Positions 1 to 6,210 of a stretch of 26,528 bases of DNA are shown piece by piece. The stretch comes from a virus. Every line of letters starts with the position of its first letter. Within the stretch, counting starts at the first letter, position 1. The stretch spans positions 1 to 26,528 of the IMG/VR virus record IMGVR_UViG_3300042328_002244. One strand, written 5' to 3'. The position numbers and the translations under genes were made by a program. The notes under the pieces were generated by a model. The model saw nothing but the letters and a program-made list of their open reading frames with translations. It was not told the origin of the DNA and did not search any database.

Positions 1-67
1 CTTGCAAAACATCCTGCTCTACCAACGGAGCAATCAATTCTCTTTTTACTAAAACTGTATCGAACAT
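1..67 (-). CDS. 5' end of a phage protein of unknown function (partial, runs off the window)
   Basis: The minus-strand reading frame opens at the ATG at 67-65 and stays open to the window edge. The first 22 residues start MFDTVLVKREL and continue IAPLVEQDVLQ. Short hypothetical proteins beginning MFDT are common in aquatic phages, so this is plausible coding sequence, but nothing identifies a function. A purine-rich AAAGGTAGGA sits about 13-16 nt upstream and overlaps the last codons of the homing endonuclease gene, so the two genes are almost contiguous. The same frame continues upstream for five codons (D-S-P-L-G) before a TAG, so a few extra residues are possible only if another start codon is used. 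The product cannot be judged from this fragment. Confidence 0.5.
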   Translation of the reverse strand, partial: MFDTVLVKRELIAPLVEQDVLQ

Positions 68-77
68 GCCCAGGGGA

Positions 78-743
78 CTATCCTACCTTTCTAAATAAAA
101 AGTTCTCAAATTTTTCTTTTTTTCGATTTAAAAAATAAATCGAGTCATCATATATATAATCGTACATTTTAATATTTCTTTCTATTCCATGAAAATATAT
201 TTCATAGAAATTGCTAATTTTTTTTGATTTATAAATTTTGGGATTTAATCCTAAATTCGTAAAAATATCATTTAAATTAAGTATAAAATCTTCTGTTGAA
301 CTGATTGAGGATTTTATTTTGTTTTGTTTTGAAATTGAAATACATCCATCTCCATCAAAATAACCTCTAATGAAAGCTTTTAATAAAGAATCATTATTTT
401 TTATAAATTGTGGAAATTTTAAGATTTTTGTTTTTCGTGGCACACATCCTAAGCTTACTAAATCTGAGCAAATTTTTCTATTTACAATACTTAATCCGCA
501 TCTTTCTTTAATTTTAAAGCCATTTTTATCTATTTTTGATTTTCTAAATTTTAAAGGTCTATTTGTTTTTAGGCAAATTTTAAATAAATCTATTATTTTT
601 AAATCTTCAAGTAGAAGTTCAATTGATAAATGATTTATTGAATTTTTAATATAAACATTTCCGTCTGCATACAATAGGCCTAAAAAATATGCTTTATCTA
701 TAGAGTCTATTTTTGAAAAATAATTTTCATCTATTTCGTACAT
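78..743 (-). CDS. LAGLIDADG homing endonuclease
   Basis: The 221-residue protein has two LAGLIDADG-type helices. The first is FLGLLYADG at about residues 20-28 and the second is FIRGYFDGDG at about residues 124-133. The acidic residue ending each motif would coordinate the catalytic metal ions. Two motifs in one chain mean a monomeric, pseudo-symmetric enzyme that cuts a long asymmetric site and spreads its own gene by break repair. The gene has its own ATG with AAGGTG about 13 nt upstream, and it lies between two apparently complete gene boundaries. I therefore read it as free-standing rather than as an intein or obvious intron ORF. It is richer in A+T than most of its neighbours, which suits a mobile gene. 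The family is clear; the target site is unknown, although the adjacent partial gene is a candidate. Confidence 0.9.
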   Translation of the reverse strand: MYEIDENYFSKIDSIDKAYFLGLLYADGNVYIKNSINHLSIELLLEDLKIIDLFKICLKTNRPLKFRKSKIDKNGFKIKERCGLSIVNRKICSDLVSLGCVPRKTKILKFPQFIKNNDSLLKAFIRGYFDGDGCISISKQNKIKSSISSTEDFILNLNDIFTNLGLNPKIYKSKKISNFYEIYFHGIERNIKMYDYIYDDSIYFLNRKKEKFENFLFRKVG

Positions 744-771
744 ACCAATAATTACACCTTAAAATGGGTAA

Positions 772-963
772 TTACGATTCTTTTTTTAGTTTTTCTAAGA
801 TATTTGAAATTAATGACGCTTTATCTTTAAAGTTTTTATCAGAATTTTCTAAATATCTAAAATGAAATCTTGCGGAAGATTTATTAACTTCGAATTTGTA
901 ATTCCAAAGAGCTTCTCTAATAAGATCTATTTCTTCTTGACTTAAACTAAGCTGTCTGTCCAT
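772..963 (-). CDS. small hypothetical protein, 63 aa
   Basis: The frame can be extended to an ATG at 1008, but I place the start at the ATG at 963-961 (MDRQLSLSQEE). The longer form would overlap the upstream glycosyltransferase-like gene by more than 60 nt, whereas this start leaves a 17-nt overlap typical of translational coupling here. The protein is charged and predicted mostly helical, with an acidic N-terminal helix and a lysine-rich C-terminus ending LEKLKKES. It has no membrane segment and no metal-binding motif. I do not recognise the family. It lies between the glycosyltransferase-like gene and the homing endonuclease. Confidence 0.6.
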   Translation of the reverse strand: MDRQLSLSQEEIDLIREALWNYKFEVNKSSARFHFRYLENSDKNFKDKASLISNILEKLKKES

Positions 964-1879
964 AAATAATTTGTTTAAATTTATGAAGAGTTTCAGCTTT
1001 TTCAGCATGAGCCATTGATTTGCAACTATTTAATAATTGCATTGAATGATTTTGATTATCTTTTACCATTTCGTAGACCTTTTTCATTTGTTCTGGATTT
1101 GAAAAAATAAAATCAGTTGTGATCGGATATTTTGAAAGTTCAATAGTATTCAAGCACTCTTCGGAAAATATTGGCACTACATTATAACTCAAAGACTCAT
1201 AAAATCTATTTGCGAGGTGGTTGTAATAGGTATGCGTCTTTTCATCTTCAATATAAAGTGAACAAAGATATGGAGCTAAACCTTCTTTATCCCACTTAAT
1301 GCGGTCAATAAATTTTTCTGTTTTTACTCCCGCATTTAAAAATTTTTCACGATTTTTCTGGTGAGTGCTAACAACAACATCATTGTTAAGATATTTAGCA
1401 AAGTACTTTGACCTGTCGGCTCTAAATGAGCCATAATATATGATATCATTTTTACTGGAAAGTGGAATGTTTACTGGCGCGTAAATTAACGTATTTAAAT
1501 TAAGAATGTTCCAATTGTTTACATATTTCATTACAACTTTGCTCGGCTCATGAGAATGGTTTGCAATTACGTCATATTTGCGCCCCCGTTTTACAGCCAT
1601 CCAAAGTGCGCGAGGTTCTCCTAAATTATACTCATTAGTAATATAAAATAATTTCGCTTCGGGATTGGCTTCCAACCAAGCGTAATCTACAAAAGAATAG
1701 TGAGATGCATGATTAAAAATAATTGCATCGTAGCCCGATTTAATATTATCATTTACGTTTGGATAGGACCAAATTAAATCTGCGTTTAAATAATCGGCAA
1801 TTGTTTTGGCGTTTAAAAGATGTAAATTATTTGAAAGCTTTGGGCCTCCCTTGTGAGAATCAATGATCAAGGTTTTCAT
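947..1879 (-). CDS. glycosyltransferase-like protein (GT-B type), phage family
   Basis: The 310-residue protein starts MKTLIIDSHKGGPK, a first beta strand followed by a Gly-rich loop as in GT-B glycosyltransferases. The middle holds a second Rossmann-like unit, with IIYYGSFRADRSKYF at about residues 145-160. Near the C-terminus is THTYYNHLANRFYESLSYN (about 218-236), which resembles the donor-binding helix region of GT-B enzymes, where a Glu contacts the nucleotide sugar. There is no signal peptide, so it should act in the cytoplasm. Related sequences in aquatic phages are usually annotated only as hypothetical or glycosyltransferase. The gene diverges from the plus-strand small protein gene across a gap of about 30-50 nt that must hold promoters for both. 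A sugar-transfer role is inferred from fold-like patterns, not from a diagnostic catalytic motif. Confidence 0.55.
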   Translation of the reverse strand: MKTLIIDSHKGGPKLSNNLHLLNAKTIADYLNADLIWSYPNVNDNIKSGYDAIIFNHASHYSFVDYAWLEANPEAKLFYITNEYNLGEPRALWMAVKRGRKYDVIANHSHEPSKVVMKYVNNWNILNLNTLIYAPVNIPLSSKNDIIYYGSFRADRSKYFAKYLNNDVVVSTHQKNREKFLNAGVKTEKFIDRIKWDKEGLAPYLCSLYIEDEKTHTYYNHLANRFYESLSYNVVPIFSEECLNTIELSKYPITTDFIFSNPEQMKKVYEMVKDNQNHSMQLLNSCKSMAHAEKAETLHKFKQIIYGQTA

Positions 1880-1932
1880 AAAAATAATATATACACTACT
1901 TTTTGGGCATGGTCAAGTGTAAATATGAAAGT

Positions 1933-2148
1933 ATGCCTATTCCAACCCCCCAAAAAAATCAAGAGGAGGAATCATTCATGCAAGATTGCATGGGCGATCC
2001 TACCATGAACAAAGATTTTAAAGATCAAAAACAAAGAGCTGCAGTTTGTTACCGACAATTCAGAACCAGAAAAGACAAAAAGTCCGATGCTTCTGAAGAA
2101 GTTAAATGGTCAGATGTTAGCAAAAATGGAGCTATAGGATTAGTTTAA
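1933..2148 (+). CDS. small phage protein with conserved Cys/Met/Gln-Arg motif, about 71 aa
   Basis: I favour the ATG at 1933 (MPIPTPQKNQEEE), because members of this family commonly begin MPIPxP. The frame also opens at an ATG at 1909 and a TTG at 1903. The core, residues about 15-40, contains FMQDCMGDPTMNKDF and QKQRAAVCYRQF. This C-M-x-D ... M ... QR-x-AVC pattern recurs in small phage proteins and in segments attached to phage capsid or portal-region proteins; its function is not known. A near-perfect AGGAGG at 1966-1971 sits upstream of an internal ATG at 1978 (Met16), which could make a shorter product. The stop codon is followed after one nucleotide by the ATG of DUF1501 protein A, so the two are probably co-translated. 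Confidence 0.7.
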   Translation: MPIPTPQKNQEEESFMQDCMGDPTMNKDFKDQKQRAAVCYRQFRTRKDKKSDASEEVKWSDVSKNGAIGLV

Positions 2149-2149
2149 T

Positions 2150-3427
2150 ATGAATAGGCGAGATTTTTTATATTCTGGTTTTGTAGGTGGATTGGGACTT
2201 TCAATGGGGGATATTTTAAAATTACAAGCTCAATCTTCTGTTTCTGCTAAAGCTCAATCGATTATTCACATTTATTTGCCAGGGGGCTTTGCCGCACAAG
2301 AAACTTTTGATCCGCATCCAAATGCACCTTCTGAATACAGAGGTTCATTAAAATCAATTAAAACATCAATTCCTGGCGTTCATTTTTCTGAACACTTGAC
2401 TAAGACAGCTAAAATTGCAGACAAACTTACCGTAGTTCGCTCAATGACGCACGGAGAGGCTGCGCACGAAAGAGGCACAACCAGTATGTTTACTGGCTAC
2501 CGTCCATCTCCAGCCTTACAATATCCTTCTTTTGGCTCTATTGTTTCTCACGAATTAAAAGATAGGAACAATTTGCCTGCTTATGTTTTTATTCCTACAA
2601 AAATAGCAAACAATGGAAATGATCCTGCTGGAACAGGTTATTTATCTCAATCATTTGGTCCTTTCAGTTTAGGTTCGGACCCCGCAGAAGAAAAATTTAA
2701 AGTTAGAGATTTAAGTTTGCCAGACAATGTTTCCGCAGAAAGATTTGCCAAAAGGAGAAGCATATTAGAAACAGTAGATAGTCATTTTAAATACATTGAA
2801 ACTAGCGACGATGTTGCTGCAATGGATGAATTTTACCAAAAAGCTTACGCAATGATTTCGTCTCCAGAAGCTCGCGAATCTTTTAATTTGCAAAAAGAAA
2901 CTACAAAAACAAGAGAGTTTTATGGAATGAATCAAGCGGGACAAAGGCTTCTCATGGCCCGTCGTTTAGTAGAAGCGGGAGTTCGTTTTGTCTCTGTGAC
3001 ATATGGAGGCTGGGATATGCACACCAATATCGCAGGAGGAATCGCTAAACAACTTCCTCCATTCGATCAAGCTTACGCAGCTTTAATTCAAGACTTGGAG
3101 CAAAGAGGAATGCTGGATTCAACAATTGTTTTAATTAGTTCTGAATTTGGTCGCACTCCCAAAATCAATAAAGATTCTGGCAGGGATCATTGGCCAAGAG
3201 TATTTTCTGTTGTTTTCGCTGGCGGAGGATTTAAACAAGGAATGGTTTATGGATCGTCCGACGCTACTGGATCGGACGTAGAGGACAATCCATTCACTGT
3301 AGAAAATTTAGCCGCAACGATGTTGAGTCAAGTTGGAATTGATCCAGAAAAGCATTTAATTGCACCTGGAGGTCGTCCAGCTTCAATCGTCTACAATGGC
3401 CAAATAGTTAAAGATATTTTAATGTAA
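2150..3427 (+). CDS. DUF1501 family protein A, Tat-exported (sulfatase/phosphatase-like fold)
   Basis: The 425-residue protein begins with a twin-arginine signal (RRDFL at residues 3-7, then a Gly-rich hydrophobic stretch to about residue 25). It should be exported folded by the host Tat system. It carries the DUF1501 landmarks in order: IIHIYLPGGFAAQETFDP near 38-55, KIADKLTVVRSMTHGEAAHE near 87-106, YGGWDMHTN near 285-293, SSEFGRTP near 328-335 and GRDHWP near 342-347. The family belongs to the alkaline phosphatase/sulfatase-like group and is abundant in Planctomycetota and Verrucomicrobiota; its biochemical role is not established. The length is normal and the frame intact. It follows the small Cys-motif gene by one nucleotide and converges on the 52-aa membrane protein gene with stop codons touching. 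Such a gene is unexpected in a phage. Family call is firm, function open. Confidence 0.93.
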   Translation: MNRRDFLYSGFVGGLGLSMGDILKLQAQSSVSAKAQSIIHIYLPGGFAAQETFDPHPNAPSEYRGSLKSIKTSIPGVHFSEHLTKTAKIADKLTVVRSMTHGEAAHERGTTSMFTGYRPSPALQYPSFGSIVSHELKDRNNLPAYVFIPTKIANNGNDPAGTGYLSQSFGPFSLGSDPAEEKFKVRDLSLPDNVSAERFAKRRSILETVDSHFKYIETSDDVAAMDEFYQKAYAMISSPEARESFNLQKETTKTREFYGMNQAGQRLLMARRLVEAGVRFVSVTYGGWDMHTNIAGGIAKQLPPFDQAYAALIQDLEQRGMLDSTIVLISSEFGRTPKINKDSGRDHWPRVFSVVFAGGGFKQGMVYGSSDATGSDVEDNPFTVENLAATMLSQVGIDPEKHLIAPGGRPASIVYNGQIVKDILM

Positions 3428-3586
3428 TTACCAATGGCGTATAACGCCAGCGATAATAAAAGCATTTGTTATTAAGTAAGACAAAAAGATTATTGTTCTT
3501 ACTATTGCAACTTTATCTGCCGTATGTCTGTTTTCGTGAGCCTTTTCTCCCAAGGCTTTTGACCATATGTACCAGAAATTTTTCAT
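3428..3586 (-). CDS. small membrane protein, 52 aa
   Basis: This short frame starts at the ATG at 3586-3584 with MKNFWYIWSKALGEKA, followed by HENRHTADKVAIVRT and a hydrophobic segment (IIFLSYLITNAFIIAGVI, about residues 32-49) ending RHW. The start overlaps the stop of the dCMP deaminase gene by one nucleotide (TAATG), the same junction used by the gene before it, which supports it being real. One transmembrane helix is predicted, with the charged N-terminal part on one side. Very similar short proteins occur in aquatic phages, notably cyanophages, as far as I recall, without an assigned function. It is the last gene of the minus-strand unit; its stop codon abuts that of DUF1501 protein A. 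Confidence 0.8.
   Translation of the reverse strand: MKNFWYIWSKALGEKAHENRHTADKVAIVRTIIFLSYLITNAFIIAGVIRHW
3435..3449. other. hairpin at the convergent gene junction
   Basis: TGGCGT (3435-3440) and ACGCCA (3444-3449) form a perfect 6-bp stem with a 3-nt loop, starting 8 nt after the DUF1501 A stop on the plus strand. No T-run follows on either strand, so it does not look like a standard intrinsic terminator. It also lies inside the coding sequence for the C-terminus of the 52-aa protein. Confidence 0.3.
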
Positions 3587-3993
3587 TAAGCGCAGTGGTA
3601 TAATTCTATTTTATAAATATGAGCCATTTTTGCTAAAATAGCTTTGTCGCATTTATCATAATAATTAATAAAATATATTCTCTTGACCCCATATGAAGCT
3701 AAATTCTTTAAGCAATCATAACAAGGGGCAAGTGTCATTGCTATATCAGGGCATTCATGAGGTTTAATATATCTTAGTAAATTTGTTTCAGCGTGAATAA
3801 CAAATTGCCTCCGCTTATCTCGATCCGACCAATCAATCTCTATTTTGGGTGGTGCTCCGTTATAACTAACGGCAGCAATTGATCCATCTTCTCTAATTGC
3901 GACCGCTCCAACTTTGCAATATGGATCTTCACTTCTTTTGGCTGCGACTTCAGCAAGTTGCAACCACCATTCAAGTTTATCAACTCTAGTCAT
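3586..3993 (-). CDS. dCMP/cytidine deaminase-family zinc enzyme
   Basis: The 135-residue protein has the zinc deaminase signature: HAE at residues 67-69 (His ligand and catalytic proton-shuttle Glu) and PCYDC at 90-94 (two Cys ligands). The N-terminal part (DPYCKVGAVAI, then SYNGAPP) matches the dCMP deaminase branch, which converts dCMP to dUMP, feeding dTTP synthesis during phage replication. The length is slightly short for phage dCMP deaminases, and some allosteric-site residues may be missing. Its ATG overlaps the stop of DUF1501 protein B by one nucleotide (TAATG), and its own stop overlaps the next start the same way. This makes a three-gene coupled cassette. Deamination of a free nucleotide is the likely activity; the exact substrate is inferred. 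Confidence 0.85.
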   Translation of the reverse strand: MTRVDKLEWWLQLAEVAAKRSEDPYCKVGAVAIREDGSIAAVSYNGAPPKIEIDWSDRDKRRQFVIHAETNLLRYIKPHECPDIAMTLAPCYDCLKNLASYGVKRIYFINYYDKCDKAILAKMAHIYKIELYHCA

Positions 3994-5348
3994 TAAAATA
4001 ATTCTTTAATTACGTTTCCGTATACGTCAGTTAGACGGAAAGGTCTTCCATTGTATGTGTAAGTTAACTTTGTGTGATCTAATCCCATTGCATGTAAAAT
4101 AGTTGCGTGCAAATCGTGGACATGGACTTTATCTTTTTCTGCTCTACCTCCAGTTTCGTCAGTTTCTCCATAACGCTGACCACCTTTAATTCCTCCACCA
4201 GCTAACCAAGTGGAAAAAGCTTTGCCGTTGTGATCGCGGCCTGGAGCGCCAGCAGAACCGCCTGCTGTTACAGTGCGACCAAATTCTCCTCCCCATATGA
4301 TCAGAGTGGAATCAAACAATCCTCTTTGTTTAAGGTCTGCGATAAGTGCCGCAATAGCTTGATCATGAGTCTTAGTGGTGCGAGGCATGGCTTCTTTAAT
4401 GTTTTCATGGTGATCATAGCCACCAATACTAACTTGAACAAATCTGACTCCTCTTTCTACTAACCTTCTAGCAATTAAAAGTTTAGATCCATTAGGATTT
4501 GCTCCATACATTTCTTTAATGTTTTCTGGTTCTTTGCTGATGTCGAAAACGTCAGTAGCTTCCATTTGCATTGAGAATGCAGTTTCAAAAGTTTCCATAC
4601 GAGCTTCAAATTGAGCATCGTATTGAACTGTATTTATATGATTTAAATTTAAAGCTTTTGTAAAATCTAATTGTCTTCTTTGTCTATCTAAAGACGAAAA
4701 TTGACTTCTAATATTATTAATTAATTGATCTGCCGTAGCTCCAGGCCTGTAGTCTATGTTACTGCCTTGGTACATTCCAGGGAGAAACGCACTTTGTCTA
4801 GATACGGAAGATCCGTTTAGACTAATAAAGCCTGGCATATTTTGATTTGTAGTGCCTAAACCATAAACAACCCAACTGCCCAAACTGGGTTTTGGAAGCT
4901 GTGGGCTTCCTGTGTGAAGAACTTTAGCTGCGATTCCATGATCTGGAATTTCAGCAAACATAGAATTAATTATTGCTATGTTGTCTGCGTGTTTGCTTAA
5001 TTCGGGCCATACTTCTGAAATTTCAATTCCCGATTTCCCAGACTTGTGAAACTCAAATGGCGAAGCTAATAATTCTCCATGATCCATTTTTAATCCATTA
5101 TTTTTCTGGAGAAATGGCTTGTAGTCAAAAGTGTCAACGCTAGATGGAGCGCCTCCAGCAAACAAATGAATGATTGCTTTCGCTTTAGTAGGAAAATGCG
5201 ATTGTTTTGGAAGTGTCGGAGAAACCGCCTCTGCAACGTATGGATTTAAACCAAACATTGAATAAAGAGAAAGCCCTCCGAATCCCAATCCAAAATTGGT
5301 CAAAAATTCTCTTCTGTTAAAAAATTTAGGATGATTGTTGCAGTTCAT
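3993..5348 (-). CDS. DUF1501 family protein B, Tat-exported (sulfatase/phosphatase-like fold)
   Basis: The 451-residue protein starts with a twin-arginine signal (NRREFLTNFG at residues 11-20, then a hydrophobic stretch to about 35, AEA near 39-41). DUF1501 landmarks follow: AIIHLFAGGAPSSVDTFDYKP near 59-79, NIAIINSMFAEIPDHG near 123-138, VSIGGYDHHEN near 307-317, IIWGGEFGRTV near 348-358, GRDHNGKAFSTWLAGGGIKGG near 369-389, and the typical ending VHDLHATILHAMGLDH ... YNGRPFRLTDVYGNVIKELF. This is the subfamily common in Planctomycetota and Verrucomicrobiota, where the gene often sits beside DUF1549/DUF1553 genes; no such partner is visible here. It is clearly different from protein A, so the two are not a recent duplication. 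It overlaps the preceding small Cys/His gene by 23 nt and is coupled to the deaminase gene. Confidence 0.94.
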   Translation of the reverse strand: MNCNNHPKFFNRREFLTNFGLGFGGLSLYSMFGLNPYVAEAVSPTLPKQSHFPTKAKAIIHLFAGGAPSSVDTFDYKPFLQKNNGLKMDHGELLASPFEFHKSGKSGIEISEVWPELSKHADNIAIINSMFAEIPDHGIAAKVLHTGSPQLPKPSLGSWVVYGLGTTNQNMPGFISLNGSSVSRQSAFLPGMYQGSNIDYRPGATADQLINNIRSQFSSLDRQRRQLDFTKALNLNHINTVQYDAQFEARMETFETAFSMQMEATDVFDISKEPENIKEMYGANPNGSKLLIARRLVERGVRFVQVSIGGYDHHENIKEAMPRTTKTHDQAIAALIADLKQRGLFDSTLIIWGGEFGRTVTAGGSAGAPGRDHNGKAFSTWLAGGGIKGGQRYGETDETGGRAEKDKVHVHDLHATILHAMGLDHTKLTYTYNGRPFRLTDVYGNVIKELF

Positions 5349-5526
5349 TTTTATATTCTTTTAAATCTTGTATAGAAAACGCTTGGCGCTTCTTATGAAA
5401 GAAGGTTCTATTGTCATAGCACCATCCACATGATCCATGATTTCGGCAACTACGATCAAAGGATTTTGAGCCTTTATATGGTTTCCTATGTTCTTTTTTA
5501 TGGAGGATTCCTTTTTCTAAAGACAT
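5326..5526 (-). CDS. small Cys/His-rich phage protein, about 66 aa
   Basis: The ATG at 5526 (MSLEKGILHKKEHRKPYKG) is preferred over the in-frame ATG six codons upstream (5544), which would come within about 5 nt of tRNA-Cys. The core CRNHGSCGWCYDNRTF contains three Cys and one His arranged as C-x2-H-x2-C-x2-C, a possible zinc-binding knuckle. It is surrounded by Lys and Arg. Similar short proteins (HRKPY ... CRNHGxCxWC) occur in many phages without known function; nucleic-acid binding is a plausible guess only. It follows the tRNA cluster directly and overlaps DUF1501 protein B by 23 nt. Confidence 0.75.
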   Translation of the reverse strand: MSLEKGILHKKEHRKPYKGSKSFDRSCRNHGSCGWCYDNRTFFHKKRQAFSIQDLKEYKNELQQSS

Positions 5527-5548
5527 ACAATTATATTTACACAAAAAG

Positions 5549-5620
5549 ACCTCCGTGTTGGAATCGAACCAACATTCGCAGTTTTGCAGACTGCTCCCTT
5601 AGCCATTTGGGTAACGGAGG
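5549..5620 (-). tRNA. tRNA-Cys (GCA)
   Basis: The minus-strand RNA folds as a full cloverleaf. The acceptor is CCTCCGT/ACGGAGG, the D-stem CCC/GGG, the anticodon stem GCAGT/ACTGC with loop CTGCAAA (anticodon GCA), and the T-arm GTTGG-TTCGATT-CCAAC. The 3' CCA is not encoded. It is the last RNA gene of the cluster and is followed within about 25 nt by a protein gene. Confidence 0.95.
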
Positions 5621-5625
5621 AGGGA

Positions 5626-5697
5626 GCTACAGGTGAGAATTGAACTCACGAAAACCCGATTACAAATCGGGGCCATTACCACTCTGGTCACTGTAGC
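5626..5697 (-). tRNA. tRNA-Thr (TGT)
   Basis: The acceptor is GCTACAG/CTGTAGC, the anticodon stem CCCGA/TCGGG with loop TTTGTAA (anticodon TGT), and the T-arm GTGAG-TTCAATT-CTCAC. The D-arm is present but short, with imperfect pairing. The 3' CCA is not encoded. Only 5 nt separate it from tRNA-Cys. Confidence 0.93.
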
Positions 5698-5730
5698 AAT
5701 ACATAATCTTACACAAGATAGTGGAAATGT

Positions 5731-5811
5731 GGGTAGTGTTGGACTCGAACCAACGATGCCCGAAGGCGGAAGATTTACAGTCTTCTGCAATAGCCGCTAT
5801 GCGAACTACCC
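5731..5811 (-). tRNA. tRNA-Tyr (GTA), class II with long variable arm
   Basis: The acceptor is GGGTAGT/ACTACCC, the D-arm GCA...TGC, the anticodon stem GAAGA/TCTTC with loop CTGTAAA (anticodon GTA), and the T-arm GTTGG-TTCGAGT-CCAAC. The variable arm of about 14 nt (CGCCTTCGGGCATC) is the normal bacterial tRNA-Tyr form. The 3' CCA is not encoded. Confidence 0.95.
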
Positions 5812-5816
5812 CAAAG

Positions 5817-5891
5817 TGGCTCCAAGACCTGGACTCGAACCAGGAACAATACCGTTAACAGCGGTAGGCTCTACCATTGAGCTATCTTGGA
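5817..5891 (-). tRNA. tRNA-Asn (GTT) with encoded CCA
   Basis: The cloverleaf is perfect: acceptor TCCAAGA/TCTTGGA, D-stem GCTC/GAGC, anticodon stem TACCG/CGGTA with loop CTGTTAA (anticodon GTT), and T-arm CCTGG-TTCGAGT-CCAGG. The discriminator G is followed by an encoded CCA (5819-5817). Its 5' end marks the 3' limit of the structured RNA upstream. Confidence 0.96.
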
Positions 5892-5899
5892 ATAAATTT

Positions 5900-6210
5900 T
5901 CCAGTCTCTCCTAGAGTCACACCACTAATTTGAAGAGCTTTCGCCAATCAAACCTAGCGGCATGGAGCCACTAGCAGGTGTCGCAGGCTGAAATCACCCA
6001 AAGGCGATCTCGTTACTCCTTCCACACATGGTGGACGAGCTAATTAAAATCGTCTCTCCGATTAGTCACACAACTCTGATCGACCGTTTCCAGTCCTACT
6101 CCTCCGAGATTCCCAGAAGAGGCATGTGTCGCGTCTTAGCAGGATTTTACAGACCGCTACGTTCCAATTACGGTCTTACCTATTACCAGTGGGTTTGTGG
6201 TTACTAAGAG
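5900..6210 (-). ncRNA. candidate structured non-coding RNA between tRNA-Met and tRNA-Asn, about 305 nt, family not recognised
   Basis: No frame of useful length is open here and the base composition is clearly richer in G+C than the surrounding genes. On the minus strand the two ends pair in register. CTCT (6210-6207) pairs with AGAG (5909-5906), TAG (6206-6204) with CTA (5914-5912), CACA (6199-6196) with TGTG (5921-5918), CCACT (6192-6188) with AGTGG (5926-5922), and AAT (6184-6182) with ATT (5929-5927). Inner hairpins are AGACCG/CGGTCT (6176-6151), a GACTG-GAAA-CGGTC GNRA hairpin (6095-6082), TCCAC/GTGGA (6035-6021) and CTAGTGG/CCGCTAG (5974-5954). ACACATG (near 6129-6123) can also pair with CATGTGT (6030-6024), a possible pseudoknot. 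The 5' end lies directly at the tRNA-Met CCA, so tRNA processing enzymes could release it. I see no tmRNA tag frame or T-arm, no RNase P core motif and no clear group I intron core. Confidence 0.7.

Noticed and set aside
1-35. A tRNA-like string on the minus strand (GCTC...TTGGTAGAGC followed by a TTTTGCA loop)
   Set aside because: It can be read as a D-arm and part of an anticodon arm, but the anticodon arm lacks its normal length and the same bases lie in an open frame (MFDTVLVKREL...) with a start codon. Coding is the better explanation; the rest lies outside the window.
5430-5914. Small open frames on both strands across the tRNA cluster
   Set aside because: They run through tRNA genes with perfect cloverleaves and show no protein-like composition; they are chance frames in RNA genes.
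5900-6210. tmRNA, RNase P RNA or group I intron as identity of the structured RNA
   Set aside because: No tag reading frame, no T-arm at the 3' end, no GAGGAAAGTCC / ACAGAA core and no convincing intron P7/P3 core could be found by eye. The end-to-end pairing layout resembles RNase P or tmRNA only in a general way.
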